Positions 16,999 through 29,366 of a DNA stretch of 64,000 nt are shown here, piece after piece (position 1 is the stretch's first letter; each line of letters opens with the position of its first letter). The DNA is from Planococcus halocryophilus (GTDB lineage: Bacteria > Bacillota > Bacilli > Bacillales_A > Planococcaceae), in NCBI RefSeq assembly GCF_022489025.1, contig NZ_JAKVTG010000017.1:1-64000 (forward strand), read 5' to 3'. The position numbers and the translations under genes are program-made. Under the pieces are notes generated by a model. That model worked only from the letters and a program-made list of their open reading frames with translations, did not search any database and had not been told where the DNA came from.

Positions 16999-18024
16999 AT
17001 GATTGAGTTAAAGAAGGTAACAAAGAAATTCGATACGGGCAAAGCGATTCTTACAGCCGTTGACGAAGTCGAATTCTCCATTTCCGATGGAGAAATTTTC
17101 GGGATCATCGGATATAGCGGAGCAGGAAAAAGTACATTGATCCGTTTGTTGAATGGTTTGGAAAAACCGACATCAGGAACTGTAGAAATAAACGGTCAAA
17201 TGATCACAGCAATTAAAGGTGGAGAATTACGCAAAGCCCGCCAAAAAGTCAGTATGATTTTCCAACATTTCAATTTACTTTGGTCTCGTACTGTAAAAGA
17301 AAATATTGAATTCCCACTAGAAATTGCCGGAGTGGCCAAATCACAACGAGGAAAGCGAGTACAAGAACTTATCGAGCTTGTTGGATTAGCTGGTCGTGAA
17401 AACGCATATCCTTCCGAACTGTCTGGCGGACAAAAGCAACGCGTTGGTATTGCTCGTGCGTTAGCAAATGACCCAGAAGTGTTGTTGTGTGATGAAGCAA
17501 CATCAGCACTTGATCCAGAAACGACAGATGCTATTTTAGATTTACTCGTAGACATTAACAAACGTCTAGGATTAACCATTGTGTTAATCACCCATGAAAT
17601 GCATGTTATTCGGAAGATATGTCATCGCGTAGCTGTAATGGAAGGCGGTCGAGTGGTTGAACTTGGAGATGTCTTAAATGTTTTCCAATCACCACAAGCT
17701 GAAATTACGAAGCGCTTTGTTGCACAAGTAGCCGACAGTGGAGATTCACAAGAAACTATTAAAAACTTGCGGGAATTATATCCCACAGGTGAATTAGTGA
17801 AATTGGTCTTTCTTGGTGAACAAACTGAAAAGCCTCTTTTAACAAAATTGATTCGCAGCCATTCGGTTGACGTCAATATTGTTCAAGGTAACATTTCCCA
17901 TACACAGCGAGGAGCGTACGGAACATTGATTTTGCAGTTAAAAGGTTCCCCAGCAGAAATTGAAGAAGCATTAGCATTTCTTCGTGCAGAAGATATTCAA
18001 GCGGAGGTGATGCAAAATGATTGA
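16999..18024 (+). CDS. metN: Methionine ABC importer ATP-binding protein
   Basis: A 341-residue ABC ATPase: Walker A GYSGAGKST (38-46), signature LSGGQKQR, Walker B VLLCDEATSALDP and the H-loop TH. The C-terminal NIL domain (about 265-340) senses methionine for trans-inhibition. It drives uptake of D- and L-methionine with MetP and MetQ. The S-box leader controls it. It overlaps metP by 8 bases. Confidence 0.97.
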   Translation: MIELKKVTKKFDTGKAILTAVDEVEFSISDGEIFGIIGYSGAGKSTLIRLLNGLEKPTSGTVEINGQMITAIKGGELRKARQKVSMIFQHFNLLWSRTVKENIEFPLEIAGVAKSQRGKRVQELIELVGLAGRENAYPSELSGGQKQRVGIARALANDPEVLLCDEATSALDPETTDAILDLLVDINKRLGLTIVLITHEMHVIRKICHRVAVMEGGRVVELGDVLNVFQSPQAEITKRFVAQVADSGDSQETIKNLRELYPTGELVKLVFLGEQTEKPLLTKLIRSHSVDVNIVQGNISHTQRGAYGTLILQLKGSPAEIEEALAFLRAEDIQAEVMQND

Positions 18025-18685
18025 GTCTTTATTTCCAAACGTTGACTGGGAAAGCATGTGGGAAGCGACACTTGAAACGCTATATATGACGACGATATCG
18101 ACTTTATTTACATTTATTATTGGGTTGGGACTTGGGATTCTCTTATTTTTGACAGCGCCTAAGCAGTTATGGGCAAACAAAGTGGTCAATTGGTTGACCG
18201 GTGCATTCGTCAACATATTCCGTTCTATTCCATTTATTATCTTAATCATTTTATTGATCCCATTAACTTTATTGCTAATGGGAACAATACGAGGTCCAAA
18301 TGCGGCTTTACCGGCATTGATTATTGGTTCTGCTCCATTTTATGCACGAATGGTCTTGATCGCGTTAAAAGAAATCGATAAAGGCGTCATTGAAGCAGCT
18401 CGGTCAATGGGCGCGACAACTGGCACAATTATTTGGAAAGTATTATTACCAGAATCGAAACCCGCGTTAATCTCTGGTATTACAGTTACGGCTATCGCAT
18501 TAGTTGGCTATACAGCCATGGCAGGAATTATCGGAGCAGGTGGTCTTGGTACACTTGCTTTCCTAGATGGCTTCCAACGAAGTCGTGAAGACGTCACAAT
18601 GATGGCAACAATCTTAATTTTAATTATTGTCTTTATCATTCAGTATATTGGTGATTTAGTCACAATTAAAGCTGACAAACGGTAA
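18017..18685 (+). CDS. metP: Methionine ABC importer permease
   Basis: A 222-residue membrane protein with about five membrane helices. The EAA loop that docks the ATPase is recognisable (EAARSMGATTGTIIWKVLLPES). MetI/MetP family. ATG 18017 lies within the end of metN with its own AGCGGAGGTGAT site, typical of coupled translation. Confidence 0.96.
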   Translation: MIESLFPNVDWESMWEATLETLYMTTISTLFTFIIGLGLGILLFLTAPKQLWANKVVNWLTGAFVNIFRSIPFIILIILLIPLTLLLMGTIRGPNAALPALIIGSAPFYARMVLIALKEIDKGVIEAARSMGATTGTIIWKVLLPESKPALISGITVTAIALVGYTAMAGIIGAGGLGTLAFLDGFQRSREDVTMMATILILIIVFIIQYIGDLVTIKADKR

Positions 18686-18733
18686 AAACGGATTTTCCGT
18701 TCTATAAATAACACACTAAAGGGAGAGATTGAG

Positions 18734-19546
18734 ATGAAGAAATTTGTAGTAGGAACAGCGTTAACAGCATTAGTACTAGCAGGATGCGGAAATGGTGGAG
18801 CGAGCGAAGAAGAATCTGCAACATTACGGGTAGGGGCTTCTAACGTGCCTCACGCTGAAATTTTAGAAAAAGCGAAGCCTATGCTTGAAGAAAAAGGAAT
18901 TGACTTAGAAATCGAAACGTATCAGGATTATATCCTGCCAAATAAAGATTTAGAGTCTGGTGAAATTGATGCCAACTATTTCCAAACGGTGCCTTACTTA
19001 GAAACTCAAATAGCTGATAATGGTTATGAGTTTGAAAATGCTGGAGGGATTCATATTGAACCAATCGGTGTTTATTCACAAAAATATGCTTCTCTAGATG
19101 AACTACCACAAGATGCAACCATTTTGATGAGCAACTCGGTATCGGAGCAGGGTCGTATTTTATCGCTGCTTGAGGTAGAAGGCTTAATCACATTGGCAGA
19201 AGGTGTAGATAAAACATCGGCTGAAGTGAGTGATATTGTTGATAATCCTAAAAATTTACAGCTTGAGCCAGACTATGAAGCAGCTTTACTTGTTCAATTG
19301 TATGAATCAGGTGAAGGAGATGCAGTCTTGATCAACTCCAACTATGCAATTGATGCTGGCATCAGCCCTCTAGAAGATTCAATTGCAATAGAATCATCTG
19401 ACTCGCCATATGTAAATATTATTACTGTGCGTGCAGGTGATGAAGATAACGAAAATGTGAAAGCATTAGTTGAAGTGTTAACATCTCAGGAAATTCAAGA
19501 TTTCATTTTGGAAGAATGGGGCGGCTCAGTAGTACCAGTAGATTGA
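18734..19546 (+). CDS. metQ: Methionine-binding lipoprotein
   Basis: A 270-residue NlpA-family substrate-binding lipoprotein. The signal sequence ends in the lipobox LVLAGCG. The mature part has the NlpA landmarks VGASNVPHAEILE, IDANYFQTVPYLE and IEPIGVYSQK. It captures methionine outside the membrane for MetNP. It ends the riboswitch operon and is followed by a terminator. Confidence 0.96.
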   Translation: MKKFVVGTALTALVLAGCGNGGASEEESATLRVGASNVPHAEILEKAKPMLEEKGIDLEIETYQDYILPNKDLESGEIDANYFQTVPYLETQIADNGYEFENAGGIHIEPIGVYSQKYASLDELPQDATILMSNSVSEQGRILSLLEVEGLITLAEGVDKTSAEVSDIVDNPKNLQLEPDYEAALLVQLYESGEGDAVLINSNYAIDAGISPLEDSIAIESSDSPYVNIITVRAGDEDNENVKALVEVLTSQEIQDFILEEWGGSVVPVD

Positions 19547-19554
19547 TAAGTAGA

Positions 19555-19579
19555 AAGCATCCGAAAGGGTGCTTTTTTA
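19555..19579 (+). terminator. Terminator of metNPQ
   Basis: AAGCATCC GAAA GGGTGCTT followed by TTTTAT. Confidence 0.88.
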
Positions 19580-19700
19580 TTTGTTTTCAAAACAATAAAA
19601 ATATTGCGTGTTTTCTTTTAGAGCTTACAATCTAATAAGGTCTGTGCTATTTTTGAATAATAAAAAAAGAAACAATTGTTCATATGAGGGGGACAGGTGG

Positions 19701-20873
19701 ATGAAGTTCAATTTTGGTTTATTGCCACGTATAGTAGTGGCGATTGTTTTAGGAGTACTTGTTGGTTTAGTTGCACCAGAATGGCTAGTGCGTGTTTTTG
19801 CAACATTCACATCGATTTTTGGTAATTTCTTAAACTTTGTTGTACCACTAATTATTCTTGGATTTATTGCTCCAGGAATTGCGAAATTAGGAAAAGGGTC
19901 TGGTAAATTATTAGGAGTCGCTACTGGTATCGCTTATGCGTCAACAGTTACGGCTGGTGTATTAGCATTTTTTGTAGCGACAACTGTATTGCCTAATTTT
20001 ATGAAGCAAGGATCGTTGAGCAATTTGGAAGATCCGGAACATGCATTAGCATCTTCGTTTATTGCACTTGAGATGACACCTTTATTTGGTGTAATGGCTG
20101 CCTTGATCTTGGCTTTTCTATTAGGTATCGGTATGGCATCAACAGGAAGCAAAACCATGGTATCGTTTTTCGATGAATTCCAAGCAATTATCGAAAAAAC
20201 AATTTCGTATATCATTATTCCACTTTTACCATTCCATATTTTGGGAATATTCGCCAATATGGCATATGGTGGAGCTGTATTTGAAATCTTGTCGTTATTC
20301 GGGATTGTCTTCTTAATGATTATCATTCTTCACTGGACAATGCTAATGCTTCAATATTCAGCAGCTGGTGCGTTAAAAGGAAGAAACCCATTCTCCATTT
20401 TAAAAACAATGATGCCCGCCTATTTTACGGCATTAGGAACTCAGTCTTCAGCAGCAACAATTCCGGTTACTTTGCGCCAAGCTCGCAAATCTGGAGCAAA
20501 CGAGCGAGTAACTGATTTTACCGTTCCATTGTTTGCGACAATTCATTTATCGGGTAGCACAATCACATTAGTATCTTGTGCGATTGGTGTTGTGCTATTA
20601 ACAGGTGGAGTACCATCATTCGGTAGTTTCTTCCCATTTATTTTAATGCTAGGCGTTACGATGATTGCGGCACCAGGTGTTCCGGGTGGAGCTGTCATGG
20701 CAGCAATCGGTTTGCTACAAAGTATGCTTGGATTTGACGAAACAATGGTAGCGTTAATGATCGCACTTTATTTAGCGCAAGATAGCTTTGGTACTGCGGC
20801 TAACGTTACAGGAGATGGTGCATTAGCGCATATCGTTGACCGTTTTACAAATGGGCGTAAAAGTTTAGGGTAA
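19701..20873 (+). CDS. Dicarboxylate/amino-acid:cation symporter (SDF family)
   Basis: A 390-residue polytopic transporter of the glutamate/dicarboxylate family. The serine-rich re-entrant motif TQSSAATIPV and the late motif DSFGTAANVTGDGALA are the HP1 and TM8-type substrate sites of GltP, SstT and DctA relatives. It imports an acidic amino acid, serine/threonine or dicarboxylate with Na+ or H+; the exact substrate is unclear. Start: ATG 19701 after GAGGGGGACAGG; the frame upstream to 19608 is open but lacks a site. No clear terminator was seen after it. Confidence 0.87.
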   Translation: MKFNFGLLPRIVVAIVLGVLVGLVAPEWLVRVFATFTSIFGNFLNFVVPLIILGFIAPGIAKLGKGSGKLLGVATGIAYASTVTAGVLAFFVATTVLPNFMKQGSLSNLEDPEHALASSFIALEMTPLFGVMAALILAFLLGIGMASTGSKTMVSFFDEFQAIIEKTISYIIIPLLPFHILGIFANMAYGGAVFEILSLFGIVFLMIIILHWTMLMLQYSAAGALKGRNPFSILKTMMPAYFTALGTQSSAATIPVTLRQARKSGANERVTDFTVPLFATIHLSGSTITLVSCAIGVVLLTGGVPSFGSFFPFILMLGVTMIAAPGVPGGAVMAAIGLLQSMLGFDETMVALMIALYLAQDSFGTAANVTGDGALAHIVDRFTNGRKSLG

Positions 20874-20972
20874 TAAAAGAAAGTCTGGCGATTGCGACTA
20901 TTTCCAAATGCTGTTCTATTGGTAATTTTTGTGTTATTATAACGATGATATTACACAATAGGAGGAACCATC

Positions 20973-21500
20973 ATGAAGAAATTGTGGGCAATTGGACTAT
21001 CAGCAACATTTTTATTAACGGCTTGTTCTGAAGAAGAGTCAACGGAACCAAAAGAAACAACTACTAGCACTGACACTTCTGATGACACGTCAGAAGTAAA
21101 AAGAGAAATGATGAAATTTTACATGGCAATTCCAAACACAATCAATGCTGTAGATGCAGACTTGAATACGTTTGAAATGGGCCAAGCAGAAGAATCTTTA
21201 CCAGAAGGTGAAGAACTTCAACAAATGAAAGACGCAGCAATTTCTGCTAGCAACGAAGCAGCAAAAGCTGTTGACTCATTAGAAATTCCAGAAACATTAA
21301 AAGATCAAGAAGAACAAATCACTTCAGCATTTTCTGTTATGGGTGAATCATATGAACTAAAAGCTGAAGAATTATCAAAAGAAACGCCTTCTTTTGAAGC
21401 GGCAAATGAGAAATTTAATGAGGCGGATGCTCAGTTAAATGAAATACTTGAAGAACTAGGTCTAGCTGCTTCTAGTATTTATAACGAAGTATCACAATAA
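20973..21500 (+). CDS. Lipoprotein of unknown function
   Basis: A 175-residue secreted lipoprotein with a short signal peptide ending in LTAC and a Ser/Thr/Asp-rich linker (about 20-42). The mature part is entirely charged and helical, Glu-rich, possibly a coiled coil (about 45-170). No enzymatic motif. An AGGAGG site precedes the ATG. It is monocistronic with a strong terminator. Confidence 0.7.
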   Translation: MKKLWAIGLSATFLLTACSEEESTEPKETTTSTDTSDDTSEVKREMMKFYMAIPNTINAVDADLNTFEMGQAEESLPEGEELQQMKDAAISASNEAAKAVDSLEIPETLKDQEEQITSAFSVMGESYELKAEELSKETPSFEAANEKFNEADAQLNEILEELGLAASSIYNEVSQ

Positions 21501-21505
21501 ATAGT

Positions 21506-21543
21506 TAACCCTTTAACGAGCAATTGTTAAAGGGTTTTTTTTA
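21506..21543 (+). terminator. Terminator of the lipoprotein gene
   Basis: AACCCTTTAAC and GTTAAAGGGTT form an 11-bp stem followed by a long T-run. Confidence 0.92.
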
Positions 21544-21704
21544 TTAAATAAATCTAAGACAATAGTTCTATTTTCAGATTAATTAGATTATTCGGGTGTT
21601 TATTTGATAATTAATGGGGTATAATAACAAAGTAAATATTAAAAAAACAAGTTTGAAAGGAATGGTTCATTATTGAATCGAACGGAATAGACAAGACGGA
21701 GAAA

Positions 21705-21860
21705 ATGGAACAAGCATTTAGAAATGCACATGGCTTCGGAATTGATGAATATCAAAATAATACTGAAAAAATTGTTGAAGTAGAACAGCGCCGCGAACAA
21801 GACTATCAGCTAGGCCAAAAAGTAGCCGGCCAGATCGAACGGCAAGTTCATAGAGACTGA
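21705..21860 (+). CDS. Small charged protein, 51 (or 62) residues
   Basis: A short ORF of 51 residues from ATG 21705 to TGA 21858-21860, rich in Glu, Gln and Arg. The downstream terminator at 21880-21910 and the TATAAT hexamer at 21620-21625 suggest a real transcription unit. The ribosome site is ambiguous: GAAAGGA (21655-21661) fits an ATT start at 21669 or 21672 (62 residues from 21672), while ATG 21705 has only CGGAG three bases away. Family unknown. The rest of 21861-22047 is non-coding. Confidence 0.5.
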   Translation: MEQAFRNAHGFGIDEYQNNTEKIVEVEQRREQDYQLGQKVAGQIERQVHRD

Positions 21861-21879
21861 ATTTAGCATATAAGAGTGT

Positions 21880-21910
21880 AAAACCAGCATCCTCGGATGC
21901 TGGTTTTTTA
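21880..21910 (+). terminator. Terminator after the small ORF
   Basis: AAAACCAGCATCC and GGATGCTGGTTTT form the stem with a T-run. Confidence 0.92.
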
Positions 21911-22047
21911 TTGATATGGATTCTCAATTAGTGTTCTTTTATTGAAAATATAAAAGCATGACAGTTATCAGGTCCAGCTTTTGTAAATAAGTGAGAAATC
22001 CAGCAATCTAAATTGATTTACCTTCATTTTAGATGTGGTTTAATGAT

Positions 22048-22076
22048 TTGCCAGTAAGGTGAATATGAGTTAAGAT
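22048..22076 (+). promoter_or_regulatory. Sigma-A promoter of the suf operon
   Basis: TTGCCA (22048-22053), a 17-bp spacer and TAAGAT (22071-22076), about 60 bases before sufC. Confidence 0.55.
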
Positions 22077-22137
22077 TAGAATGATACTAATTAAGGATGG
22101 TTCGCCATTCGAATATTAACTTTATGGAGGTATATAC

Positions 22138-22914
22138 ATGTCAACTTTAGTCATTAAAGATTTACACGTTAAAATCGAAGACAAAGAGATTTTAAAGGGT
22201 GTAGACTTAACAATTAATACAGGTGAAATTCACGCAATCATGGGGCCTAACGGTACTGGTAAATCTACTTTAGCATCCGCAATTATGGGACACCCTAAAT
22301 ACGAAATCACACAAGGATCTATCACTTTGGACGGCGAAGACGTTCTTGAAATGGAAGTAGACGAACGCGCACGCGCTGGTCTTTTCCTAGGTATGCAATA
22401 TCCAAGTGAAATTTCAGGCGTCACAAATGCTGACTTTATGCGTTCTGCAATGAATGCACGTCGCGAAGAAGGCGATGAAATTTCATTGATGAAATTCATT
22501 CGTGAATTGGACAACAAAATGGAAGTGCTCGACATGGAACAAGAAATGGCGCAGCGCTACTTAAACGAAGGCTTCTCAGGCGGAGAAAAGAAACGTAATG
22601 AAATTCTTCAGCTAATGATGATCAAACCGACAATCGCTATTTTGGATGAAATTGACTCTGGTTTGGATATCGATGCTTTGAAAGTTGTTTCAGACGGTAT
22701 CAACCAAATGAAGAGCGAAAACTTCGGTTGCTTAATCATTACCCATTATCAGCGTCTGTTGAACTATATTACGCCTGACCACGTTCACGTAATGATGCAA
22801 GGACGCGTTGTTAAATCAGGTGGAGAAGAACTTTCTCTTAAACTTGAATCTGAAGGTTATGACTGGATCAAAGTTGAACTTGGTATTGAAGACGAGACTG
22901 TAGGACAAGCATAA
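22138..22914 (+). CDS. sufC: Fe-S assembly ATPase SufC
   Basis: A 258-residue ABC-type ATPase. Walker A is GPNGTGKST, the signature FSGGEKKR and Walker B AILDEIDSGLDIDA, which are SufC-specific forms. With SufB and SufD it forms the SufBC2D scaffold that assembles Fe-S clusters in the cytoplasm. GGAGG lies before ATG. It is the first gene of sufCDSUB. Confidence 0.98.
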   Translation: MSTLVIKDLHVKIEDKEILKGVDLTINTGEIHAIMGPNGTGKSTLASAIMGHPKYEITQGSITLDGEDVLEMEVDERARAGLFLGMQYPSEISGVTNADFMRSAMNARREEGDEISLMKFIRELDNKMEVLDMEQEMAQRYLNEGFSGGEKKRNEILQLMMIKPTIAILDEIDSGLDIDALKVVSDGINQMKSENFGCLIITHYQRLLNYITPDHVHVMMQGRVVKSGGEELSLKLESEGYDWIKVELGIEDETVGQA

Positions 22915-22932
22915 TTGAAGGGAGAGACTAGC

Positions 22933-25896
<2,964 letters not shown>

Positions 25897-25916
25897 CATA
25901 GAACGGAGGAACGACG

Positions 25917-27314
25917 ATGGCGAAAAAAATGCCGGAAATCGGTGATTATAAATATGGGTTCCACGACAAAGATGTTTCAGTATTTAGATCAAAAAGAGGT
26001 CTGACTGAAGACATCGTAAGAGAAATTTCAAGTATTAAGGAAGAACCAGAATGGATGCTTAAGTCTCGTTTGAAAGCATTGAAACTGTTTTATTCAATGC
26101 CGATGCCACAATGGGGCGGCGATTTGGCTTCATTAAACTTTGATGAAATTACGTATTACGTAAAACCTTCAGAAGCAAGCCAAACTTCATGGGATGAAGT
26201 TCCTGAAGAAATCAAACGTACGTTTGATAAATTAGGAATTCCAGAAGCAGAGCAAAAGTATTTAGCTGGTGTATCAGCTCAATATGAATCTGAAGTTGTT
26301 TACCACAACATGAAAGTAGAATTGGAAGACATGGGTATCGTCTTTAAAGATACTGGTTCTGCACTTCGTGAAAACGAAGACCTTTTCAAAGAATATTGGC
26401 AGTCTGTAATTCCAGCAGCAGACAATAAATTTGCTGCATTGAATACAGCTGTTTGGTCTGGTGGATCATTTATCTATGTTCCTAAAGGCATTAAAGTGGA
26501 ATCACCACTTCAAGCTTATTTCCGTATTAACTCAGAAAACATGGGTCAATTTGAACGTACGTTGATCATTGTAGATGAAGGCGCAAGCGTTCATTATGTA
26601 GAAGGTTGTACAGCTCCTGTTTACACGACAAATTCACTTCACTCAGCTGTTGTTGAAATTATCGTGAAAAAAGATGCTTATTGCCGTTATACAACAATTC
26701 AAAACTGGGCAAACAACGTCTTTAACCTTGTAACGAAACGTGCATTTGTGTACGAAAACGGGACAATGGAATGGATTGATGGCAACATTGGTTCGAAATT
26801 GACGATGAAATATCCAGCGGTTTACTTGAAAGGTGAAGGCGCACGTGGCATGACATTGTCAATCGCTATCGCTGGTAAAGGACAACACCAAGATGCTGGT
26901 GCAAAAATGATTCACTTGGCTCCAAATACGTCTTCTTCGATTGTTTCGAAATCAATTTCAAAACAAGGCGGGAAAGTATCGTATCGCGGAATCGTTCATT
27001 TTGGACGTAAAGCTGACGGCGCACGTTCGAACATCGAATGCGACACGTTAATCATGGATAACCAATCAACTTCTGATACAATTCCATACAACGAAATCTT
27101 AAACGATAACGTTTCTTTGGAACATGAAGCGAAAGTTTCAAAAGTATCTGAAGAGCAGTTATTCTACTTGATGAGCCGTGGCGTTTCTGAGCAAGAAGCT
27201 ACAGAAATGATCGTAATGGGCTTTATCGAACCATTTACAAAAGAACTTCCAATGGAATATGCGGTTGAAATGAACCGTTTAATCAAGTTCGAAATGGAAG
27301 GCTCGATCGGTTAA
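25917..27314 (+). CDS. sufB: Fe-S assembly scaffold SufB
   Basis: A 465-residue SufB, the subunit carrying the nascent cluster. Recognisable parts are [20 protein letters not shown], the [15 protein letters not shown] segment and [12 protein letters not shown] near the C-terminus. A GGAGG site lies before the ATG. It is last in the operon and has a terminator. Confidence 0.98.
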   Translation: MAKKMPEIGDYKYGFHDKDVSVFRSKRGLTEDIVREISSIKEEPEWMLKSRLKALKLFYSMPMPQWGGDLASLNFDEITYYVKPSEASQTSWDEVPEEIKRTFDKLGIPEAEQKYLAGVSAQYESEVVYHNMKVELEDMGIVFKDTGSALRENEDLFKEYWQSVIPAADNKFAALNTAVWSGGSFIYVPKGIKVESPLQAYFRINSENMGQFERTLIIVDEGASVHYVEGCTAPVYTTNSLHSAVVEIIVKKDAYCRYTTIQNWANNVFNLVTKRAFVYENGTMEWIDGNIGSKLTMKYPAVYLKGEGARGMTLSIAIAGKGQHQDAGAKMIHLAPNTSSSIVSKSISKQGGKVSYRGIVHFGRKADGARSNIECDTLIMDNQSTSDTIPYNEILNDNVSLEHEAKVSKVSEEQLFYLMSRGVSEQEATEMIVMGFIEPFTKELPMEYAVEMNRLIKFEMEGSIG

Positions 27315-27326
27315 TAAATTTACCTG

Positions 27327-27368
27327 TAACTCTTGGTGTGACAATGCTCACGCCAAGGGTTATTTTTA
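27327..27368 (+). terminator. Terminator of the suf operon
   Basis: AACTCTTGGTGTGA pairs with CTCACGCCAAGGGTT, allowing one or two imperfect positions, then TATTTTTATT. Confidence 0.85.
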
Positions 27369-27469
27369 TTGACTTGTTTAAAAATTTAACTAGCTTGTTC
27401 TTATAGTTTGAATTATTGCTTAATGGGTATAGCATTACAGTATATAAATCTTTAGGAGGTATGTGGAAC

Positions 27470-27655
27470 ATGAGTCAGAAATTCGAAGCTTTAAAAGAGA
27501 AATTAAGCAACGCAGACTTAAGTGAAGCAAAAGAAGTATTAGTACAAGCGAAAGAAGCTTATGATGATGGAAAAATTGATGAAACCGAAAAGAAAGAATT
27601 GATGGATTCTGCAAAATCCTTAATTGCGAAAAAAGGGATTGGTGGGTTATTCTAA
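27470..27655 (+). CDS. Small helical protein of unknown function (61 aa)
   Basis: A 61-residue charged protein, nearly all predicted amphipathic helix (Lys, Glu and Asp rich), with a Gly-rich end (KKGIGGLF). I chose ATG 27470 because AGGAGGT (27454-27460) directly abuts the other ATG at 27461. It has its own transcription unit between sufB and the convergent alkD-like gene. Not recognised. Confidence 0.65.
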   Translation: MSQKFEALKEKLSNADLSEAKEVLVQAKEAYDDGKIDETEKKELMDSAKSLIAKKGIGGLF

Positions 27656-27678
27656 AACCTTGAAATCATTACTTATAA

Positions 27679-27721
27679 ATAAGCTTAGGCATACTTTAAT
27701 GTACGCCTAAGCTTATTTTTT
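27679..27721. terminator. Bidirectional terminator between the 61-aa gene and the alkD-like gene
   Basis: AAGCTTAGGC pairs with GCCTAAGCTT. A-rich on one side and T-rich on the other give a terminator in both directions. It overlaps the stop codon of the alkD-like gene (27713-27715). Confidence 0.85.
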
Positions 27722-28321
27722 AATGTTTTTCAACGCTTCTCGTTTACTAAGAGGCATTAACTCATGTGTAGAGACAAACGTTTCTACACATTCAGCATCT
27801 GTTTTGGCATATTCACGTAATGCCCAGCCAATGGATTTTTGGATAAAAAATTCAGGTGATTCTACATGTTGTAAAATAATTTGAGAGAGTACCGCTGTAT
27901 CTGTTTGCTTTTTGTATTTCAGTTGATGAAGAATCGCAGCACGAATTGTCCACATATTTTCTGCTTGGGACCATTCCACCATCAAAAGTGTTCCAGCAGT
28001 TCTTTCTTTTCGAACAACATGACCTAGAGTTCGTATAGCAATTGAATCTACACTGTCCCACCAGGACTTGTTTTCTATTAATTGCCTAACAAAGGACAAA
28101 TCTTCAAGCATTAACTCCTTTCTCATTCTGTCTAGTAAGGCAATCGCTGCGTATTGATATTCTCTTTCCGGCAGTTCATATAGTTTCCAAACTGCTTCTG
28201 TTAATTTCTCTCGAGAAGGTAATTGGTACGCTGATAAGTGTTTTTTTAATAGTTCATTTCGCAATGGATTTTTGATACCTAAAAAGTCAAATTGATACCG
28301 CATATATGCTGACATCGGCAT
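27713..28321 (-). CDS. alkD: AlkD-like DNA alkylation-repair HEAT-repeat protein, N-terminus disrupted
   Basis: A 202-residue ORF closely resembling AlkD glycosylases of HEAT-repeat type: KSWWDSVDSIA, IQKSIGWALREYAKT and LSKREALK are family landmarks, with Trp and Asp residues that hold the alkylated base. Homology continues upstream of this ATG: codons for IWDHQGIINSFEANRNPEL are in frame but have no start codon. An ATG at 28401, next to GAGGAG, is one base out of frame across a run of seven A (28381-28387). One more A would give a normal N-terminus. It may be a frameshifted, phase-variable or mis-sequenced gene, or start at 28321 without a visible ribosome site. Confidence 0.72.
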   Translation of the reverse strand: MPMSAYMRYQFDFLGIKNPLRNELLKKHLSAYQLPSREKLTEAVWKLYELPEREYQYAAIALLDRMRKELMLEDLSFVRQLIENKSWWDSVDSIAIRTLGHVVRKERTAGTLLMVEWSQAENMWTIRAAILHQLKYKKQTDTAVLSQIILQHVESPEFFIQKSIGWALREYAKTDAECVETFVSTHELMPLSKREALKNIKK

Positions 28322-28505
28322 AGCCAGTTCAGGATTACGATTCGCTTCAAAACTATTGATTATCCCTTGATGGTCCCATATTTTTTTCGCGGTTGTCGCA
28401 TCTCCTCAAGTTAAAAAGCATTTGACATATAGGATACTTATTAAAAAAAGACGTTCTATTTTTTCTATGTTATCATAAAATAATAACGAAAATGGAGGCG
28501 GGACA

Positions 28506-29366
28506 ATGATTTATGTAGGGTTGACGGGTTGGGGAGACCATCCGGATGTCTATAGCCCGGGCTCAAAGAAAACAGATAAACTAAGTGATTATGGTGCTCA
28601 TTTTCCAATTGTTGAACTGGATTCTTCTTTCTATGCAGTTCAACCGGAACGCAATATTCGGAAATGGATTGCGGAAACACCTGCGCAATTCCAATTTATC
28701 GTCAAAGCTTATCAAGGCATGACTGGTCATTTGCGTGGTGAAAATCCGTTTGAGTCACGTGATGCCATGTTTGATGCATTTTGTAAGTCTGTACAACCTT
28801 TAAAAGAAGAAGGGAAATTGGCAATGGTGTTACTGCAATTTCCACCATGGTTTGATTGTCAAAAAGACAATGTCGATCAGCTTCGGGAAATTATTGGGCG
28901 TCTCAAAGATTTTGACTTAGCGATTGAGTTTCGCCATCAATCCTGGTATGCGAATGGCATGAGCGAAAAAACCTTGGATTTTCTACGTGACCACAACTTA
29001 ATCCACTCGGTTTGTGATGAACCACAAGCGGGTGAGGGATCAATTCCGCTTGTACCAATAGCTACTAGGAATGATAAAGTGTTAATGCGCATTCATGGTC
29101 GTAACGTTCATGGCTGGTTAAACCCTGGCCATGGGCAAAACTGGCGAGAAGTTCGCTATTTATATGATTACAATAAAGATGAGCTCGAAGATATTAGTGA
29201 TGCCGTAAAGTCATTAGCTAAGACTACTGAAAATGTTTACGTGATTTTTAATAATAATTCAGGGGGGCATGCAGCAGGTGACGCCAAGCAGTTTCAAAAG
29301 ATGAATGATTTATCATTTGATGGGCTTTCACCAAAACAAATGGACTTATTTGAAGGAGGATTTTAA
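28506..29366 (+). CDS. yunF: DUF72-family protein YunF
   Basis: A 286-residue DUF72 protein, a TIM-barrel-like fold of unknown biochemical role. Landmarks are YVGLTGWGDHP at the start, LDSSFYAVQP, LQFPPWF, IEFRHQSW and VMRIHGRN-type VLMRIHGRN. GGAGG precedes the ATG. It overlaps yunE by one base; yunF-yunE-yunD is the B. subtilis order. Confidence 0.85.
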   Translation: MIYVGLTGWGDHPDVYSPGSKKTDKLSDYGAHFPIVELDSSFYAVQPERNIRKWIAETPAQFQFIVKAYQGMTGHLRGENPFESRDAMFDAFCKSVQPLKEEGKLAMVLLQFPPWFDCQKDNVDQLREIIGRLKDFDLAIEFRHQSWYANGMSEKTLDFLRDHNLIHSVCDEPQAGEGSIPLVPIATRNDKVLMRIHGRNVHGWLNPGHGQNWREVRYLYDYNKDELEDISDAVKSLAKTTENVYVIFNNNSGGHAAGDAKQFQKMNDLSFDGLSPKQMDLFEGGF

